Positions 44,430 through 53,900 of a DNA stretch of 64,000 bases are shown here, one piece after another. The stretch is from Aldehydirespirator sp965221185. GTDB lineage: Bacteria > Actinomycetota > Acidimicrobiia > Acidimicrobiales > Aldehydirespiratoraceae. The position numbers and the translations under genes were made by a program. The DNA lies in contig OZ244866.1 in assembly GCA_965221185.1 (NCBI GenBank), positions 682,001 to 746,000 on the forward strand, given 5' to 3'. The notes below the pieces were generated by a model. It saw nothing but the letters and a program-made list of their open reading frames with translations, was not told the DNA's origin and made no database searches. Every line of letters begins with the position of its first letter. The first letter of the stretch is position 1.

Positions 44430-45574
44430 GCAAGCTGCCGCCCAAGCGAGGTAACGCCGTCGTAGCGCTGCGAAGCCTGGCCCCGCTGCGGGTGGAGGGG
44501 CGTCTCGGGCGACTCTGGGACCGGCTGGCCGCCGCGGGCTTCGATGCCGCCGCGATCGTCGTGCCCGCCAATGTCCGATGGCTCACCGGGTTCACCGGCT
44601 CCAACGGCGTCGTCGTGGTGTTGGGCGCCGGCGAGGCGCTGCTCGTCACCGACGCTCGCTACTGTGAGCAGGCGCCCGCGCAGCTGGCGGCGGCCGGCTG
44701 TTCGGGCGACGTGGAGGTCGTCGTGGCCCGCGACCCGGCCAAAGTGGCGGCGGCCAGGCTCGGGGACTCGGCTCGGCTCGGCTTGGAGGACAGCGTCGCC
44801 TGGAGCGAGCAGATCCGCTGGAGCGCTGCGGTCGATGCAGAGACGGTGCCTCTGTCTGGGATCGTGGAGAGCCTGCGGGCCGTCAAGGACGGCGCCGAGC
44901 TGGCCCGCATCGAGGCCGCCGCATGCATCGCGGACCGGGCCCTGGCGTCGGTCGTGCCGATGCTGCGACCAGGCGCCACCGAGTCGCACCTCCAGATGGC
45001 TCTCGACGACGCCATCCGCACGGCTGGCGCGTCGGGCCCCGCCTACGACACGATCGTTGCTTCGGGTCCCAACGGCGCCCTCCCCCATGCCACCCCCACC
45101 GACCGGCGGCTGGAGGCCGGCGATCTCGTGATCGTTGACGTCGGGGCGGTTGTGGACGGCTACCGCAGCGACATGACCCGCACGTTCGTCCTGGGCGATC
45201 CGAGCGATCAGGCCGCGGCCATGCTCGACGTCGTCGACCGCAGCCAGGCGGCCGGCGTGGGCGCGGTGGGCCCGGGCGTCGAGGCGGGGGAGATCGACAG
45301 AGCCTGCCGGTCGGTCATACACGAGGCCGGCATGGGCGACGCCTTCGTGCACGGCACGGGCCACGGTGTCGGATTGGACGTCCACGAGCTGCCCCGGGTG
45401 GCCTCGGGCTCGTCCGCGGTGCTCCAGCCCGGAAATGTGCTTACCGTCGAGCCTGGCGTGTACTTTCCCGGATTCGGAGGTGTCCGGGTGGAGGATCTGC
45501 TGGTCGTCACCGACGCCGGATGCCGCCCGCTGACTCTTTACCCGAAGACGCCCCTGGTGACCCTGCCGGCCTGA
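44426..45574 (+). CDS. pepQ: Xaa-Pro dipeptidase/aminopeptidase (M24 family)
   Basis: Dinuclear metallopeptidase of 382 aa that cleaves X-Pro bonds. N-terminal creatinase-like domain (residues 25-155, with WLTGFTGSNGVVVV) and C-terminal pita-bread domain with all five ligands: Asp in VDVGAVVDGY, Asp in SDMTRTF, His in HGTGHGVGLDVHE, Glu in TVEPGVYF and Glu in GVRVEDL. It lies between aroB and efp, as in mycobacteria. Confidence 0.92.
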   Translation: MSKLPPKRGNAVVALRSLAPLRVEGRLGRLWDRLAAAGFDAAAIVVPANVRWLTGFTGSNGVVVVLGAGEALLVTDARYCEQAPAQLAAAGCSGDVEVVVARDPAKVAAARLGDSARLGLEDSVAWSEQIRWSAAVDAETVPLSGIVESLRAVKDGAELARIEAAACIADRALASVVPMLRPGATESHLQMALDDAIRTAGASGPAYDTIVASGPNGALPHATPTDRRLEAGDLVIVDVGAVVDGYRSDMTRTFVLGDPSDQAAAMLDVVDRSQAAGVGAVGPGVEAGEIDRACRSVIHEAGMGDAFVHGTGHGVGLDVHELPRVASGSSAVLQPGNVLTVEPGVYFPGFGGVRVEDLLVVTDAGCRPLTLYPKTPLVTLPA

Positions 45575-45624
45575 GGGCGCCGCCACAGCAGGACCGCACA
45601 CCGAGAACCGACAAGGAGCAGATC

Positions 45625-46188
45625 TTGCCCACCATCACGACCAACGACCTCAAGAACGGCATGACCCTCGAACTCGATCAGAATCTGTTCAGCGTCGTGG
45701 AGTTCCAGCACGTCAAGCCGGGCAAGGGCCCCGCCTTCGTGCGCACAACCCTCAAGAACGCCCGAACCGGCGCGGTGGTCGACCGCACCTTCCGCGCCGG
45801 CGAGAAGGTCGAGCGGGCGACGATCGACAAGCGCGAGATGCAGATGCTCTACCGCGAGGGCGAGGACCTCGTCTTCATGGACAACGAGTCCTACGACCAG
45901 ATCACTGTGGCGCCCGACGTTCTGGGCGACGCGGCCCGGTTTCTCGTGGAGGGATCGGTGGCGGTGATGCTGATGCACGGCACCGAGATCGTCGGCACCG
46001 ACCTGCCCGCCGCGGTGGAGCTGGCCATAGCCGAGACAGAGCCGGGAATCCAGGGCGACCGGGTGTCGGGCGCCACCAAGCCGGCCACCCTTGAGACGGG
46101 CCTGGTCGTGCAGGTTCCGCTGTTCGTGTCGCCGGGGGAGCGGGTGAAGGTTGACACCCGTTCCGGCGCCTACATCGCGCGGGCCTGA
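45625..46188 (+). CDS. efp: Translation elongation factor P
   Basis: 187 aa; relieves ribosome stalling at polyproline. Domain I has the loop VKPGKGPAFVRT with Lys34 at the tip, the site modified in many bacteria; the PGKGPAF form is common in actinobacteria. The C-terminal OB domains have TKPATLETGLVVQVPLFV. The start is TTG 45625, fixed by the excellent AAGGAG site 5 nt upstream and by the family N-terminus; no ATG or GTG lies nearby in frame. Confidence 0.95.
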   Translation: MPTITTNDLKNGMTLELDQNLFSVVEFQHVKPGKGPAFVRTTLKNARTGAVVDRTFRAGEKVERATIDKREMQMLYREGEDLVFMDNESYDQITVAPDVLGDAARFLVEGSVAVMLMHGTEIVGTDLPAAVELAIAETEPGIQGDRVSGATKPATLETGLVVQVPLFVSPGERVKVDTRSGAYIARA

Positions 46189-46216
46189 TCGAAGTCTCGC
46201 GGCTGGTTCGGCGGCT

Positions 46217-46654
46217 GTGACTGCAGTTCCCGGCTTCGGGACCCGCCGCGAGGCGCGCGAGGACGCTCTAGCCGTGCTCTACGAGGCCGACATCGCCGGC
46301 GGCTCGTCCGCGGAGGCGCTGGCCCGCCGGGCCGTGCCGCTCTCTGACTACGCGGTGGAACTGGCGCTGGGCGTGGACGCCGACCGCGACCGTGTGGACA
46401 GCCTGCTGCGGAGGCATCTGGTGGGATGGCGCCTGGAGAGGCTCGCGGTGGTGGACCGGGCTCTGGCCCGGATCGCGGCCTGGGAGCTGGCCCACCGCGG
46501 TGACGTTCCTACGGGCGTCGTGCTGTCTGAGGCTGTGGCCCTGGCCACTCAGTACTGCAGCGCCGACTCACCCCGCTTCCTCAACGGGGTCCTGCGGGCC
46601 GTGGCCGACGAAGTGCGAGGCCAAGAGGCCGAGCGGGCGAGCGACATTTCATGA
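46217..46654 (+). CDS. nusB: Transcription antitermination factor NusB
   Basis: 145-aa RNA-binding antitermination factor. TRREAREDALAVLYEADI near the N-terminus, RLAVVDRALARIAAWEL, and the C-terminal VVLSEAVALATQYCSADSPRFLNGVLRAVADE match the all-helical NusB fold. GTG 46217 is preferred; an upstream TTG lies inside efp. It overlaps the GNAT gene by ATGA. The efp-nusB order is conserved in actinobacteria. Confidence 0.93.
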   Translation: MTAVPGFGTRREAREDALAVLYEADIAGGSSAEALARRAVPLSDYAVELALGVDADRDRVDSLLRRHLVGWRLERLAVVDRALARIAAWELAHRGDVPTGVVLSEAVALATQYCSADSPRFLNGVLRAVADEVRGQEAERASDIS

Positions 46655-47211
46655 GGAATAGCCTGATCCTGGGTGTGCCCCGTCTGGTGAGCCAGACCAC
46701 CCTGCTTAGGCCCTGGCGGGCCGCGGACGCCCCGGTGCTGGCCGCGGCTTGGCGCGACCCGGTGATCCGGGATCGTCTGAGAGTGCCCGAGCCGAGCGAC
46801 GAAGCCGCGGCCTCGCGTTGGATCTCGCAACGGGAGCAGGCCTGGGCCGAAGGGCGCTCGGTGGACCTGGCGGTGACCGATGCGCCGTCGGGCCAGGTCA
46901 TTGGCGAGGTGGGGCTCAGCCGGCTCGACCCGGTGCGGCGTGCGGCTCTGGTCGGCTGGTGGATCGCCGAGGGTTGGCGGGGCCGCGGACGGGCCGGGGA
47001 GGCGGTCCGGCTCGTGCTGGACTGGGCGCTGACGGAGGGGCCGCTCCAAGCGGTGATGGCCGAGATCGACTCCGACAACCCGGCGTCGGCAGCCGTCGCC
47101 CGACGGGCCGGGATGCGCAGGGTCGACGCGCCGGCAGGCCGGGTCGGGGAGTCCGCCCGTCCGGCTGGGTTGGTCTTTGCCCGCACGCGGGGCGGCGCGG
47201 GGTCGCCCTAG
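46651..47211 (+). CDS. GNAT-family N-acetyltransferase (RimJ/RimL-like)
   Basis: 186 aa. TLLRPWRAADAPVLAAAWRDP at the N-terminus and AALVGWWIAEGWRGRGRAGEAVRLVLDWAL hold the acetyl-CoA pyrophosphate loop (R-G-R-G-R-A-G). IDSDNPASAAVARRAGM follows. This pattern is typical of RimJ/RimL-type protein or small-molecule acetyltransferases. Substrate unknown. It is translationally coupled to nusB. Confidence 0.85.
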   Translation: MRNSLILGVPRLVSQTTLLRPWRAADAPVLAAAWRDPVIRDRLRVPEPSDEAAASRWISQREQAWAEGRSVDLAVTDAPSGQVIGEVGLSRLDPVRRAALVGWWIAEGWRGRGRAGEAVRLVLDWALTEGPLQAVMAEIDSDNPASAAVARRAGMRRVDAPAGRVGESARPAGLVFARTRGGAGSP

Positions 47212-47294
47212 CGATAACGCCTCTTCTCCCGGTTTCGTCGGAGCGTCATCGATGAAGTATCGTGACGCGCTGTTTGAGATTGGAAGGTAGGACG

Positions 47295-48020
47295 GTGGAT
47301 CAAGGGCCCGTGACCGTGAGCATGGTCGGACCTGTGGCCGTGGTGGTTGTTGACGACGGAGCGGACAACACCCTCGACACAAGCGTCATCAACTCCCTGT
47401 TGAGTGCCTTTAGGACTGCCCAGGAGGAGGCCCAGGCTGTCGTCCTCGCGGGCCGCCCAGGCTGCTATTCCGCGGGCTTGGACATGGAGACCCTGCGGTC
47501 TGGAGGCGAGGCTGCGAGCGACCTGCTGCATGGCGGTACCGAGTTGATCCTGCGGCTCGTGGAGTTCCCCCGCCCGCTGGTGATCGCCTGCACCGGCCAT
47601 GCTCTGGGGGCGGCCGCTGTCTCCCTGCTTGCTGGCGATGTCCGTATCGGCGGGGCTGGCGACTACAAGATCGGCCTGGACTGGGTGTCTGCCGGCTTGC
47701 CGGTGCCGGATCTGGCGATCGAGTTGGCCCGAGCCCGGCTCTCGCCCCGGCACGTGACGCTGGCCTGCAACACTGCGCAGATCTATTCGCCCGATGACGC
47801 GGTCGAAGCGGGTTTCCTTGACTCCGTGACCACCGAGGATGCGGTCGAGCAGGCCTGCGAAGTGGCCGCCGATCTTGCCCAGCGGCTCGATCCGAGAGCG
47901 TTCGAGGTCACGCGCATGACCACCTGTCGCTGGCTAACGGACGCCATCATGCGCGCTGCGGGGGATCTGTTCCGGACGGAGCACGCCGCCCAGCAGGCTG
48001 TCAAGCGCCTCCGCGACTAG
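47295..48020 (+). CDS. Crotonase-like (enoyl-CoA hydratase/isomerase family) protein, paralogue 1
   Basis: 241 aa. The crotonase core is present: VVLAGRPGCYSAGLD (CoA and oxyanion hole), CTGHALGAAAVSLLAGDVRIG and a C-terminal helical part. At the first catalytic position, where hydratases have Glu (FTELSLG in its paralogue), this copy reads LDWVSAG, so the acid residue is lost. The usual second Glu also appears absent. It resembles the gene at 48721 along its whole length and in its upstream sequence. SD GGAAGG precedes GTG 47295. Activity as a hydratase is doubtful. Confidence 0.82.
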   Translation: MDQGPVTVSMVGPVAVVVVDDGADNTLDTSVINSLLSAFRTAQEEAQAVVLAGRPGCYSAGLDMETLRSGGEAASDLLHGGTELILRLVEFPRPLVIACTGHALGAAAVSLLAGDVRIGGAGDYKIGLDWVSAGLPVPDLAIELARARLSPRHVTLACNTAQIYSPDDAVEAGFLDSVTTEDAVEQACEVAADLAQRLDPRAFEVTRMTTCRWLTDAIMRAAGDLFRTEHAAQQAVKRLRD

Positions 48021-48059
48021 TCCGCCGCCCGCCACACCACCTGAGTCGCGACGGGGCTA

Positions 48060-48072
48060 CCCGCTCGGCCTC
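48060..48072 (+). repeat. Solo distal arm of the dispersed repeat at a stop codon
   Basis: CCCGCTCGGCCTC lies next to the TAG of the minus-strand SnoaL-like gene. On the coding strand it reads TAGAGGCCGAGCGGG, the same stop-plus-arm layout seen after ruvA and mltG. Confidence 0.5.
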
Positions 48073-48584
48073 TATGGGCCGCCCAAGATGTCCTCAAGGT
48101 TGATGATCGGGAGGTCGAAGACGTCGTAGTCGGTCTCGATCCGGGGCTCGGCGGTGCGGGCGAAGCTGCGGTAGTGCCGTCGCGCGAACCACCAGCGGCC
48201 TTGGTCGTCCCGTTCGAGCCGGTCGTGGTACACGCCGTAGGCGTTGGTGCGGCACCCGTCGGAGACGTTCTGGCGGATCTCTTGCATGTAGACCCGCGCC
48301 GCCGCGACGCCGGCCTCGGCGTCGATGCGCATCACCGTGTTGAGCAGGACGAACTCGAAGAGCGAGAAGCGCTCGATCTGGCGGGCGATGAAATCCCCGT
48401 ACTCGGCCGGACCGGTCAGCTCGAACTTCTTGTGGCGCACGTCCACCACGATCGGGCAGTCGGCCCGGACCAAGCTGGCCAGCTCGCTCCAGGCCCGGCG
48501 GGTGACCGCGTCGGCGTAGCGGCTCTGCAGGCGCTGGAGCTCCACGTAGGCGATGGTCTCGGCGAGCGGGTCGGTGTCGTCCAT
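48072..48584 (-). CDS. SnoaL-like/NTF2-fold protein
   Basis: 170 aa with the NTF2-like cone fold of the SnoaL_4 group: ETIAYVELQRLQSRYADAVTRRAW, then RADCPIVVDV, GFIARQI-like DFIARQIERFSLFEFVLLNTV, and YGVYHDRLERDDQGRWWFARRHYRSFAR. Such proteins are cyclases, dehydratases or isomerases, often in catabolism of steroids and similar compounds. I chose ATG 48584; upstream in-frame starts enter the divergent promoter region. It lies between the two crotonase paralogues on the opposite strand. Confidence 0.8.
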   Translation of the reverse strand: MDDTDPLAETIAYVELQRLQSRYADAVTRRAWSELASLVRADCPIVVDVRHKKFELTGPAEYGDFIARQIERFSLFEFVLLNTVMRIDAEAGVAAARVYMQEIRQNVSDGCRTNAYGVYHDRLERDDQGRWWFARRHYRSFARTAEPRIETDYDVFDLPIINLEDILGGP

Positions 48585-48720
48585 CGTGCTGGTGAGGTTA
48601 CAACCGACCGCCTGGCGGCCAGGAGGCGGCGTCTCGGGAGCCGGTGTGTGCCCCTTTACTGCAGTAGAGCGTGCCGTCGAAAGTATCGTGTGACGCATGC
48701 TGAGAAGTGGGAGATAGGAC
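48585..48720. promoter_or_regulatory. Divergent promoter region with sequence shared by both crotonase genes
   Basis: GAAAGTATCGTGTGACGC and GGGAGATAGGAC before the gene at 48721 match GAAGTATCGTGACGC and GGAAGGTAGGAC before the gene at 47295. TATCGT is a plausible -10 hexamer in both, with a leader of about 30 nt and an SD. Confidence 0.5.
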
Positions 48721-49452
48721 TTGACCTTGGATCAAACGGCCGTGACCATGAGCATGCGCGGACCGGTGGCGCTGCTGACCATAGACGACGGCAAAGTCAA
48801 CGCCCTCAACGACAGCATCACCCAGTCCCTGCTCAGCACTTTGGGCGCGGCCGAGAAGCAGGCCGACGCCGTGGTCCTCGCCGGCCGTCCGGGCGTCTTC
48901 TCCGCAGGTTTGGACCTTTCGATCCTGCAGCAGGAGAGCGAGGTCATGAGCGACCTGTTCCACCAGACCACTGATCTGGTCCTGCGCCTCGCGGCGTTCC
49001 CCCGCCCGGTGGTGGCCGCGTGCACCGGACACGCCCTGGCGGTGGGCGCCCTGTTGCTGCTGTGCTGCGATGTCCGAATCGGCGCGGCCGGCGACTACAG
49101 GATCGGGTTCACCGAGTTGTCCCTCGGCATTCCGCTGCCGGAGTTGACAATCGAGCTGGCCCGGGCCCGCCTGTCGCCCCGGTACCTGACGCTGGCCTGC
49201 AACACCGCGCAGGTCTACACGCCCGACCAGGCGGTCCATGTGGGCTTCCTCGACTCGACGACCACCACCGATGTGGTCGAGCAGGCCTGCGGGGTGGCCG
49301 TCGGCCTGGCCCAGCGGCTCGACAGGAGTGCTTTCGCGGCGCAGCGCACGACCAGTTGCCGAAGGCTGTCCGACACGATCATGCGCAACGCGGGAGACCT
49401 GCTGCGGGTCAAGCGTGCTGTCGAGCGGGCCAAGGAGCGCGACCGCGACTAG
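48721..49452 (+). CDS. Crotonase-like (enoyl-CoA hydratase/isomerase family) protein, paralogue 2
   Basis: 243 aa. VVLAGRPGVFSAGLDLS, CTGHALAVGALLLLCCDVRIG and YRIGFTELSLGIPLPE give the crotonase core with the first catalytic Glu kept. The helix that normally carries the second catalytic Glu reads SPRYLTLACNTAQ, without it. TTG 48721 has GGGAG 8 nt before; TTG 48727 aligns with the start of paralogue 1. The C-terminus KRAVERAKERDRD is basic. Probably an isomerase or atypical hydratase; substrate unknown. Confidence 0.85.
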   Translation: MTLDQTAVTMSMRGPVALLTIDDGKVNALNDSITQSLLSTLGAAEKQADAVVLAGRPGVFSAGLDLSILQQESEVMSDLFHQTTDLVLRLAAFPRPVVAACTGHALAVGALLLLCCDVRIGAAGDYRIGFTELSLGIPLPELTIELARARLSPRYLTLACNTAQVYTPDQAVHVGFLDSTTTTDVVEQACGVAVGLAQRLDRSAFAAQRTTSCRRLSDTIMRNAGDLLRVKRAVERAKERDRD

Positions 49453-49468
49453 CCCGCCCGTCGCGGCA

Positions 49469-50116
49469 TCACGGACGGTCCGGATTGGTGCCAGCAATGA
49501 GGGTTATGAGGTCGCTCAGTCGGTCGATCAGGCGGTGTGCTCCCCCGTCGTGCAGTTCGTCGGCGGTGTCGTAGCTGCGGGTGTAGCCGATGGCCATAGC
49601 GCCAGCGTCTCGGGCTTGCAGCATGTCCATCTTCGTGTCCCCGACGTACCAGACGGCGCCTGTGCCCGCGCTCTCCACGTAGTGCCTGATCACCGCTTGC
49701 TTGTCTGCCACCCCGCAGTGAATGCTGTCGAAGCACTGTTCAAGGTCGTGGGACCGGAGGTCTCGCCGCACGGCGTCGTCGCTGGCCGCGCTAACGACGG
49801 CGATTGCGATGCCGGCGCTGCGCAGGGCCCCGAGCGTGGCCGGCACGCCGGGGGAGAGGGGCGCGTCGAGCGCCGAGAGATGAGTGCTCCAGGCCCGCCC
49901 TGCGGCCTCGCTGCGGTCGGCGGAAACGCCTAGGCGCATGACGTGATCCGACAGGGGTAGGCACCAGGCATCCCGGAACTCGTCGAGGGTGAGCTCTCCT
50001 AGACCGGCCCACCGCTTGCGGACCAGGCTGCTTGCCCGCCGGGCCCGTTCCATGTCGTCGAGGACGGTTCCGTTCCAGTCGAACAGGACGGTCGCCACCG
50101 AGTCCGCGGCAGTCAC
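49469..50116 (-). CDS. HAD-superfamily hydrolase (phosphoglycolate phosphatase-like)
   Basis: 215 aa, intact. HAD motif I is FDWNGTVLDD, with the nucleophile Asp and general acid Asp replaced in position by the typical DxNGT variant. Motif II is VVSAAS, the lysine is in ADKQAV, and motif IV is GDTKMDMLQARDAGA. The GTG start overlaps the TGA of the metallophosphoesterase pseudogene, so the two formed an operon. It converges on the crotonase gene with 16 bp between. Confidence 0.88.
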   Translation of the reverse strand: MTAADSVATVLFDWNGTVLDDMERARRASSLVRKRWAGLGELTLDEFRDAWCLPLSDHVMRLGVSADRSEAAGRAWSTHLSALDAPLSPGVPATLGALRSAGIAIAVVSAASDDAVRRDLRSHDLEQCFDSIHCGVADKQAVIRHYVESAGTGAVWYVGDTKMDMLQARDAGAMAIGYTRSYDTADELHDGGAHRLIDRLSDLITLIAGTNPDRP

Positions 50117-50938
50117 AGGCCACGCCCCCGCACCCGGTAGCGGGCCGGATCCTGGCCGCCGACGGTGACTTCGACGTGGGTGGCTTCGCCTCGACGAGAG
50201 CCCAAGCCCCGGCGGGCCGGCCGTCGCCGGTTGCGTTCTCCACGAGCGATTGGATGGTGATGTATGAGATCCCGTTGTGGACGGTGTGGTTGTTCCAGTG
50301 GACGTGACGGTTCATCGCCATGGTCACGTCGTGGGACTCCAGAACGTCGCGGACCTTAGCCCGGTTGGCGAGCAGGGCTTGGTCCGGAGCGTTCTCGAAC
50401 CAGAACTGGCCGGTGAGGTTCAGATCGGCTGCCGAGAAATGGGTGAATATTATGGTGGGCCGGTCGGCCGCGGCCAAGTCTTGGTCGAGCCAGTTCAGGT
50501 GCTCGGCGGCGATCTCGGCGCGCAGTCCGGGTTCCCTGCCCGACCGGTCGGGGCGTTCGAACGAGGCGGTTGAGTGGAGGCGGACCAGATGCCAGCCCTC
50601 CACGTCGAATGATGAGTTGAGCGCGATCTCGCCGGAAATCGTCAGGAGTTGGTCATGGGTGAGGTTCACCAAGTCGTGGTTGCCGTACACGTATCGAACC
50701 GGCATGTTGAGCCCTGACAGGATCCAACGGCCTCGGTGTAGTTGTCGAGGTCGGCCTGGGGAGCCTCGTCCTCGACCACATCACCGAGCACCACGACGAA
50801 GTCGGGGCGGACGCGGCGGTTCATGTCGGCAACGAATGCGGCCGTGAGGGCGGGGGCGTGGACGGTGAGCTTGCGGTCTACGCCCCGGTGCGGAATGGCC
50901 CGCCCGAAGTAAAGGTCGGTGAGGGCCGCGAAGCGCAC
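50113..50938 (-). pseudogene. Metallophosphoesterase, two frameshifts and altered metal motifs
   Basis: A calcineurin-like phosphoesterase of about 275 codons in three frames. Frame 1 (from GTG 50938) has LTDLYFGR and VLGDVVEDE. Frame 2 has ILSGLNMPVRYVYGNHD, IIFTHFSAADL and RHVHWNNHT. Frame 3 gives the natural end GGQDPARYRVRGRGL, whose TGA overlaps the HAD start. Breaks lie near 50725 and 50175, each consistent with loss of one base. Independently of the frameshifts, two motifs are degenerate: D-x-H reads DLY, and the GHxH motif reads RHVH. This supports real decay. Confidence 0.8.
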
Positions 50939-50978
50939 GGCGGAATCATTGTCGGTTGCAGCCGTAGGTGCGCGGATC

Positions 50979-53900
50979 TCAGGTGAGGGCCAGCCAGCAG
51001 ACGGCGTGGACGTCCTCGGGGGTGATCTCGGGCAGTGGCTCCGGCGGGACGTAAGGCTCCAGGCCCAGGGTATTGATGACTCGAATGATCTCTCGGGCCT
51101 GCTCGGCGGGGTCGTCGCTGGCAGACATGGCGGCGCGGATAGTGCGGATGGTGCGCTCGGGATACGGGGGCGGCCAGGCTGTCCATGGCCCGCTCGACTT
51201 GGGTCTGGGTCAGTTCGGCGGGAGATTGCGTACGCAGGACCTCCGATGCCCTGGCCAGCGCTGGCGGGATCCTGGGCTCAAGATTGGCCTTGTCAGCAAG
51301 GTAGTTCCACTTCTCCACGATGTCGGCGCGGGCAGCGTCCCAGGCGTCGAAGGCTCGCCGGTAAGTGTCATCGTCGAGCTCGCGGGGCGTGTTGAACCCG
51401 TCGGCTGGTCGAGCGTGGTCCAGGCAGCTCAATGTGTCGGCCACCACTGTCGGACGGTCATCATTGTCTCCGCTGCCGTCCGGGTCGCGGTGTCCACCGA
51501 AGTCCACGTAGCGAAACACCGCCCGGTCGTGGTCGCCGACTCGTGCACAGAACACGTATGCCGGCCCGCGGTCGACGTCGACGCTGATCGCCATGCCGGA
51601 ACCGGATCCCCAGGGCAGTTCCTCGATTCGCGCCCGCCATTCCTGCTCGATCGCTTTGCGCAGCTCTTGCCGGTACTCCTCACCGGAGAGGGCGCCGCGG
51701 GCGGTACCGCCCCGCTCGAACAGGTCGGCCTCTTCGCGGCGGATGCGCTCGATCTCCTCGCGGGTCTCGGTGAAAGTCAGGTCCTCACCGATCTGGTCGG
51801 GAAGTACCTCGCCTACGCCGATGCTGGCTGCGGCCTGCCTGATCTTCTGGTGCAGCCGCTCCTCCAGGTTCAGCAGTTCGTCGAGGCGAGTGTCGGGGAA
51901 CACGCAGCGGATGAACACCTCGGAATGGTGTGAGCCGATGCGGTCGATGCGGCCGTAGCGCTGCACCAACCGCATCGGGTTCCACGGCAGGTCGTAGTTG
52001 ATGATGTGGCGGGCCTGCTGCAGGTTCACTCCCTCGGCCAGCACGTCCGTGGTCACCACGATGTCGTACAGGTCGTCGTTGCGCCCCTCGGGGGCGTCGG
52101 TCGTTCTGGGAGCGAACCCCCAGATCACCGCTTCTTTGCTACCTGTGCCGGTGTTCCCGGATAGGGAGGCGACGCGGCCCCGGTAGGCCGATAGCCGTTC
52201 GTCGTTCGCCGTTGTCTCAGCAAGGTGTTCGAAGATCCAGTCCACGGTGTCGGCGTAGTAGCTGAAGATCAGAACCTTGCGCCGGTTGCGGATGTCCTGT
52301 TCGGTAGCCCCGCTCTCGGCTGCCTCCGTGGCGATGTAGGCGAGCTGCTCGATGAGTTCGGCCAGGTTCGGATCCTGGCTACGGTCGACCGTGCGTGCGG
52401 TCTCCGCGAATGAGCGCAGCCTGTCGCGGTCGGCGGCTACGTCATGCCGCAGCCGCTCGATGTCGTAGCCGGCGGCGTCCTCGTGGACTCAGGTGTGATG
52501 ATCGCCGTGTTTGTCGGCGGCGTCTATGTCGTCGGAGTCCGCTGACATCCAATCAGCAAGTTCGTCGCCGGTTGCCACTCGACCCCGGTCGAGCAGAGTG
52601 AGGAACGCGTCATGGCTGTTGGCCATCCGGTGGCAGGTCTCGGCGAAGGCGTGCGGGGACGACTCGAACCGCTTCAGCATGCCCGAGCGGAGCAGTCCGG
52701 CGAGTTGGATCTCGTAGCTGTCCGGCGACTGGTCTAGCCGGTACATGGATGGAACGTAACGAGCCAGCGTCAACGACTCCGGGTCGCCGGGGCTGGCCTC
52801 GGGATCAAGAGCGCGGGCGACGCGATCGAAGAAGCCGGGCAGTACCGCGTCGAGGTCGTAGCTGACCTTGCGGACGCGGGGGGTGGGGAAGGCGATGACC
52901 TGGTCGCGGCCGTCGATGGGCACCGTGTCGTTCGGGTAGTAGGCCTTGACGAACGAGCGGGTGCGGCGCACCGCCACCGCGTCGAGCACGTCGAAGAGGT
53001 GCTCCGGGGTCAGGTCGTCGGGGTTGATGGACATGGCCCTCGCGAAGTGGTCCCGCATCGAGGGGATTCCGACGTCGGCGAAGGCAGCGTCGTTGCGCAG
53101 GAAGTAGCCGAGTTGGTGGTAGAGGTCCCAGAGGCTGTTGTTGACCGGCGTGGCGGTCAACAGCACGAGTTGCTTGGGAGGTGAGCCAGCCAGCAACCGT
53201 CGCAGAGCTTCGGCGCGCTGGGTGGCCGGGTTGCGCAGGTTGTGGGCCTCGTCGATCACCACCATGGCGTATTCGTTGACTCCGGCTCTGAGCTTGAACT
53301 GAGTGGCGTGGTCGGGGTTGAGGCGTTGGTCGGCCATGAGCTCTTCGTAGGAGATCAACTCCATCGGGAGCATGTGCTGGTCCTTGAAGGCTCGCCAAGG
53401 GCCGTCACGCAGTGTGGCTGGAGTGATCACCAGCACTCGCTGGCGGCGGTCCATGGTGGCCTCTCGGATCAACTCGCCGGCTAGGAACGTCTTGCCCAGT
53501 CCCACCTCGTCGGCGATGAGGACGCCATTGCGCTCGGCCAAGATGCGCTTGGCTCGCCATAGACCGTCGGTCTGAAACGACGTGAGATGGATCTCGCTGG
53601 CTCCGGTCGGGTCTGCATCGGCCTCGGCGTCGAGTTCGGCGCCGTAGCGCTCCCATAGCATCCGCAGATAGATGAGCTGGGGCGAGTGCGGCTCGAAGCG
53701 GGACTCGAACAGTGCCGCCAGGTCGTAGTTGGAGGCCTCGTCCCACAGTTCGTCGAACCACTTGCGCACCTGCGCGACGGTGTGGGGTGCATAGTTGCCC
53801 AGGTTCAGTTCCAGGTTTGTGGACAGGCCGGCTCGGGTGAAGTTCGATGATCCTGCCACCACCCCGTGGGACCGATCGCTGATCAGGAACGCCTTGCCAT

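Noticed and set aside
52489..52491. In-frame TGA of the helicase as a selenocysteine or readthrough site
   Set aside because: No SECIS-like structure was evident, the position is not a catalytic cysteine, and the gene has two further frameshifts. A nonsense mutation is simpler.
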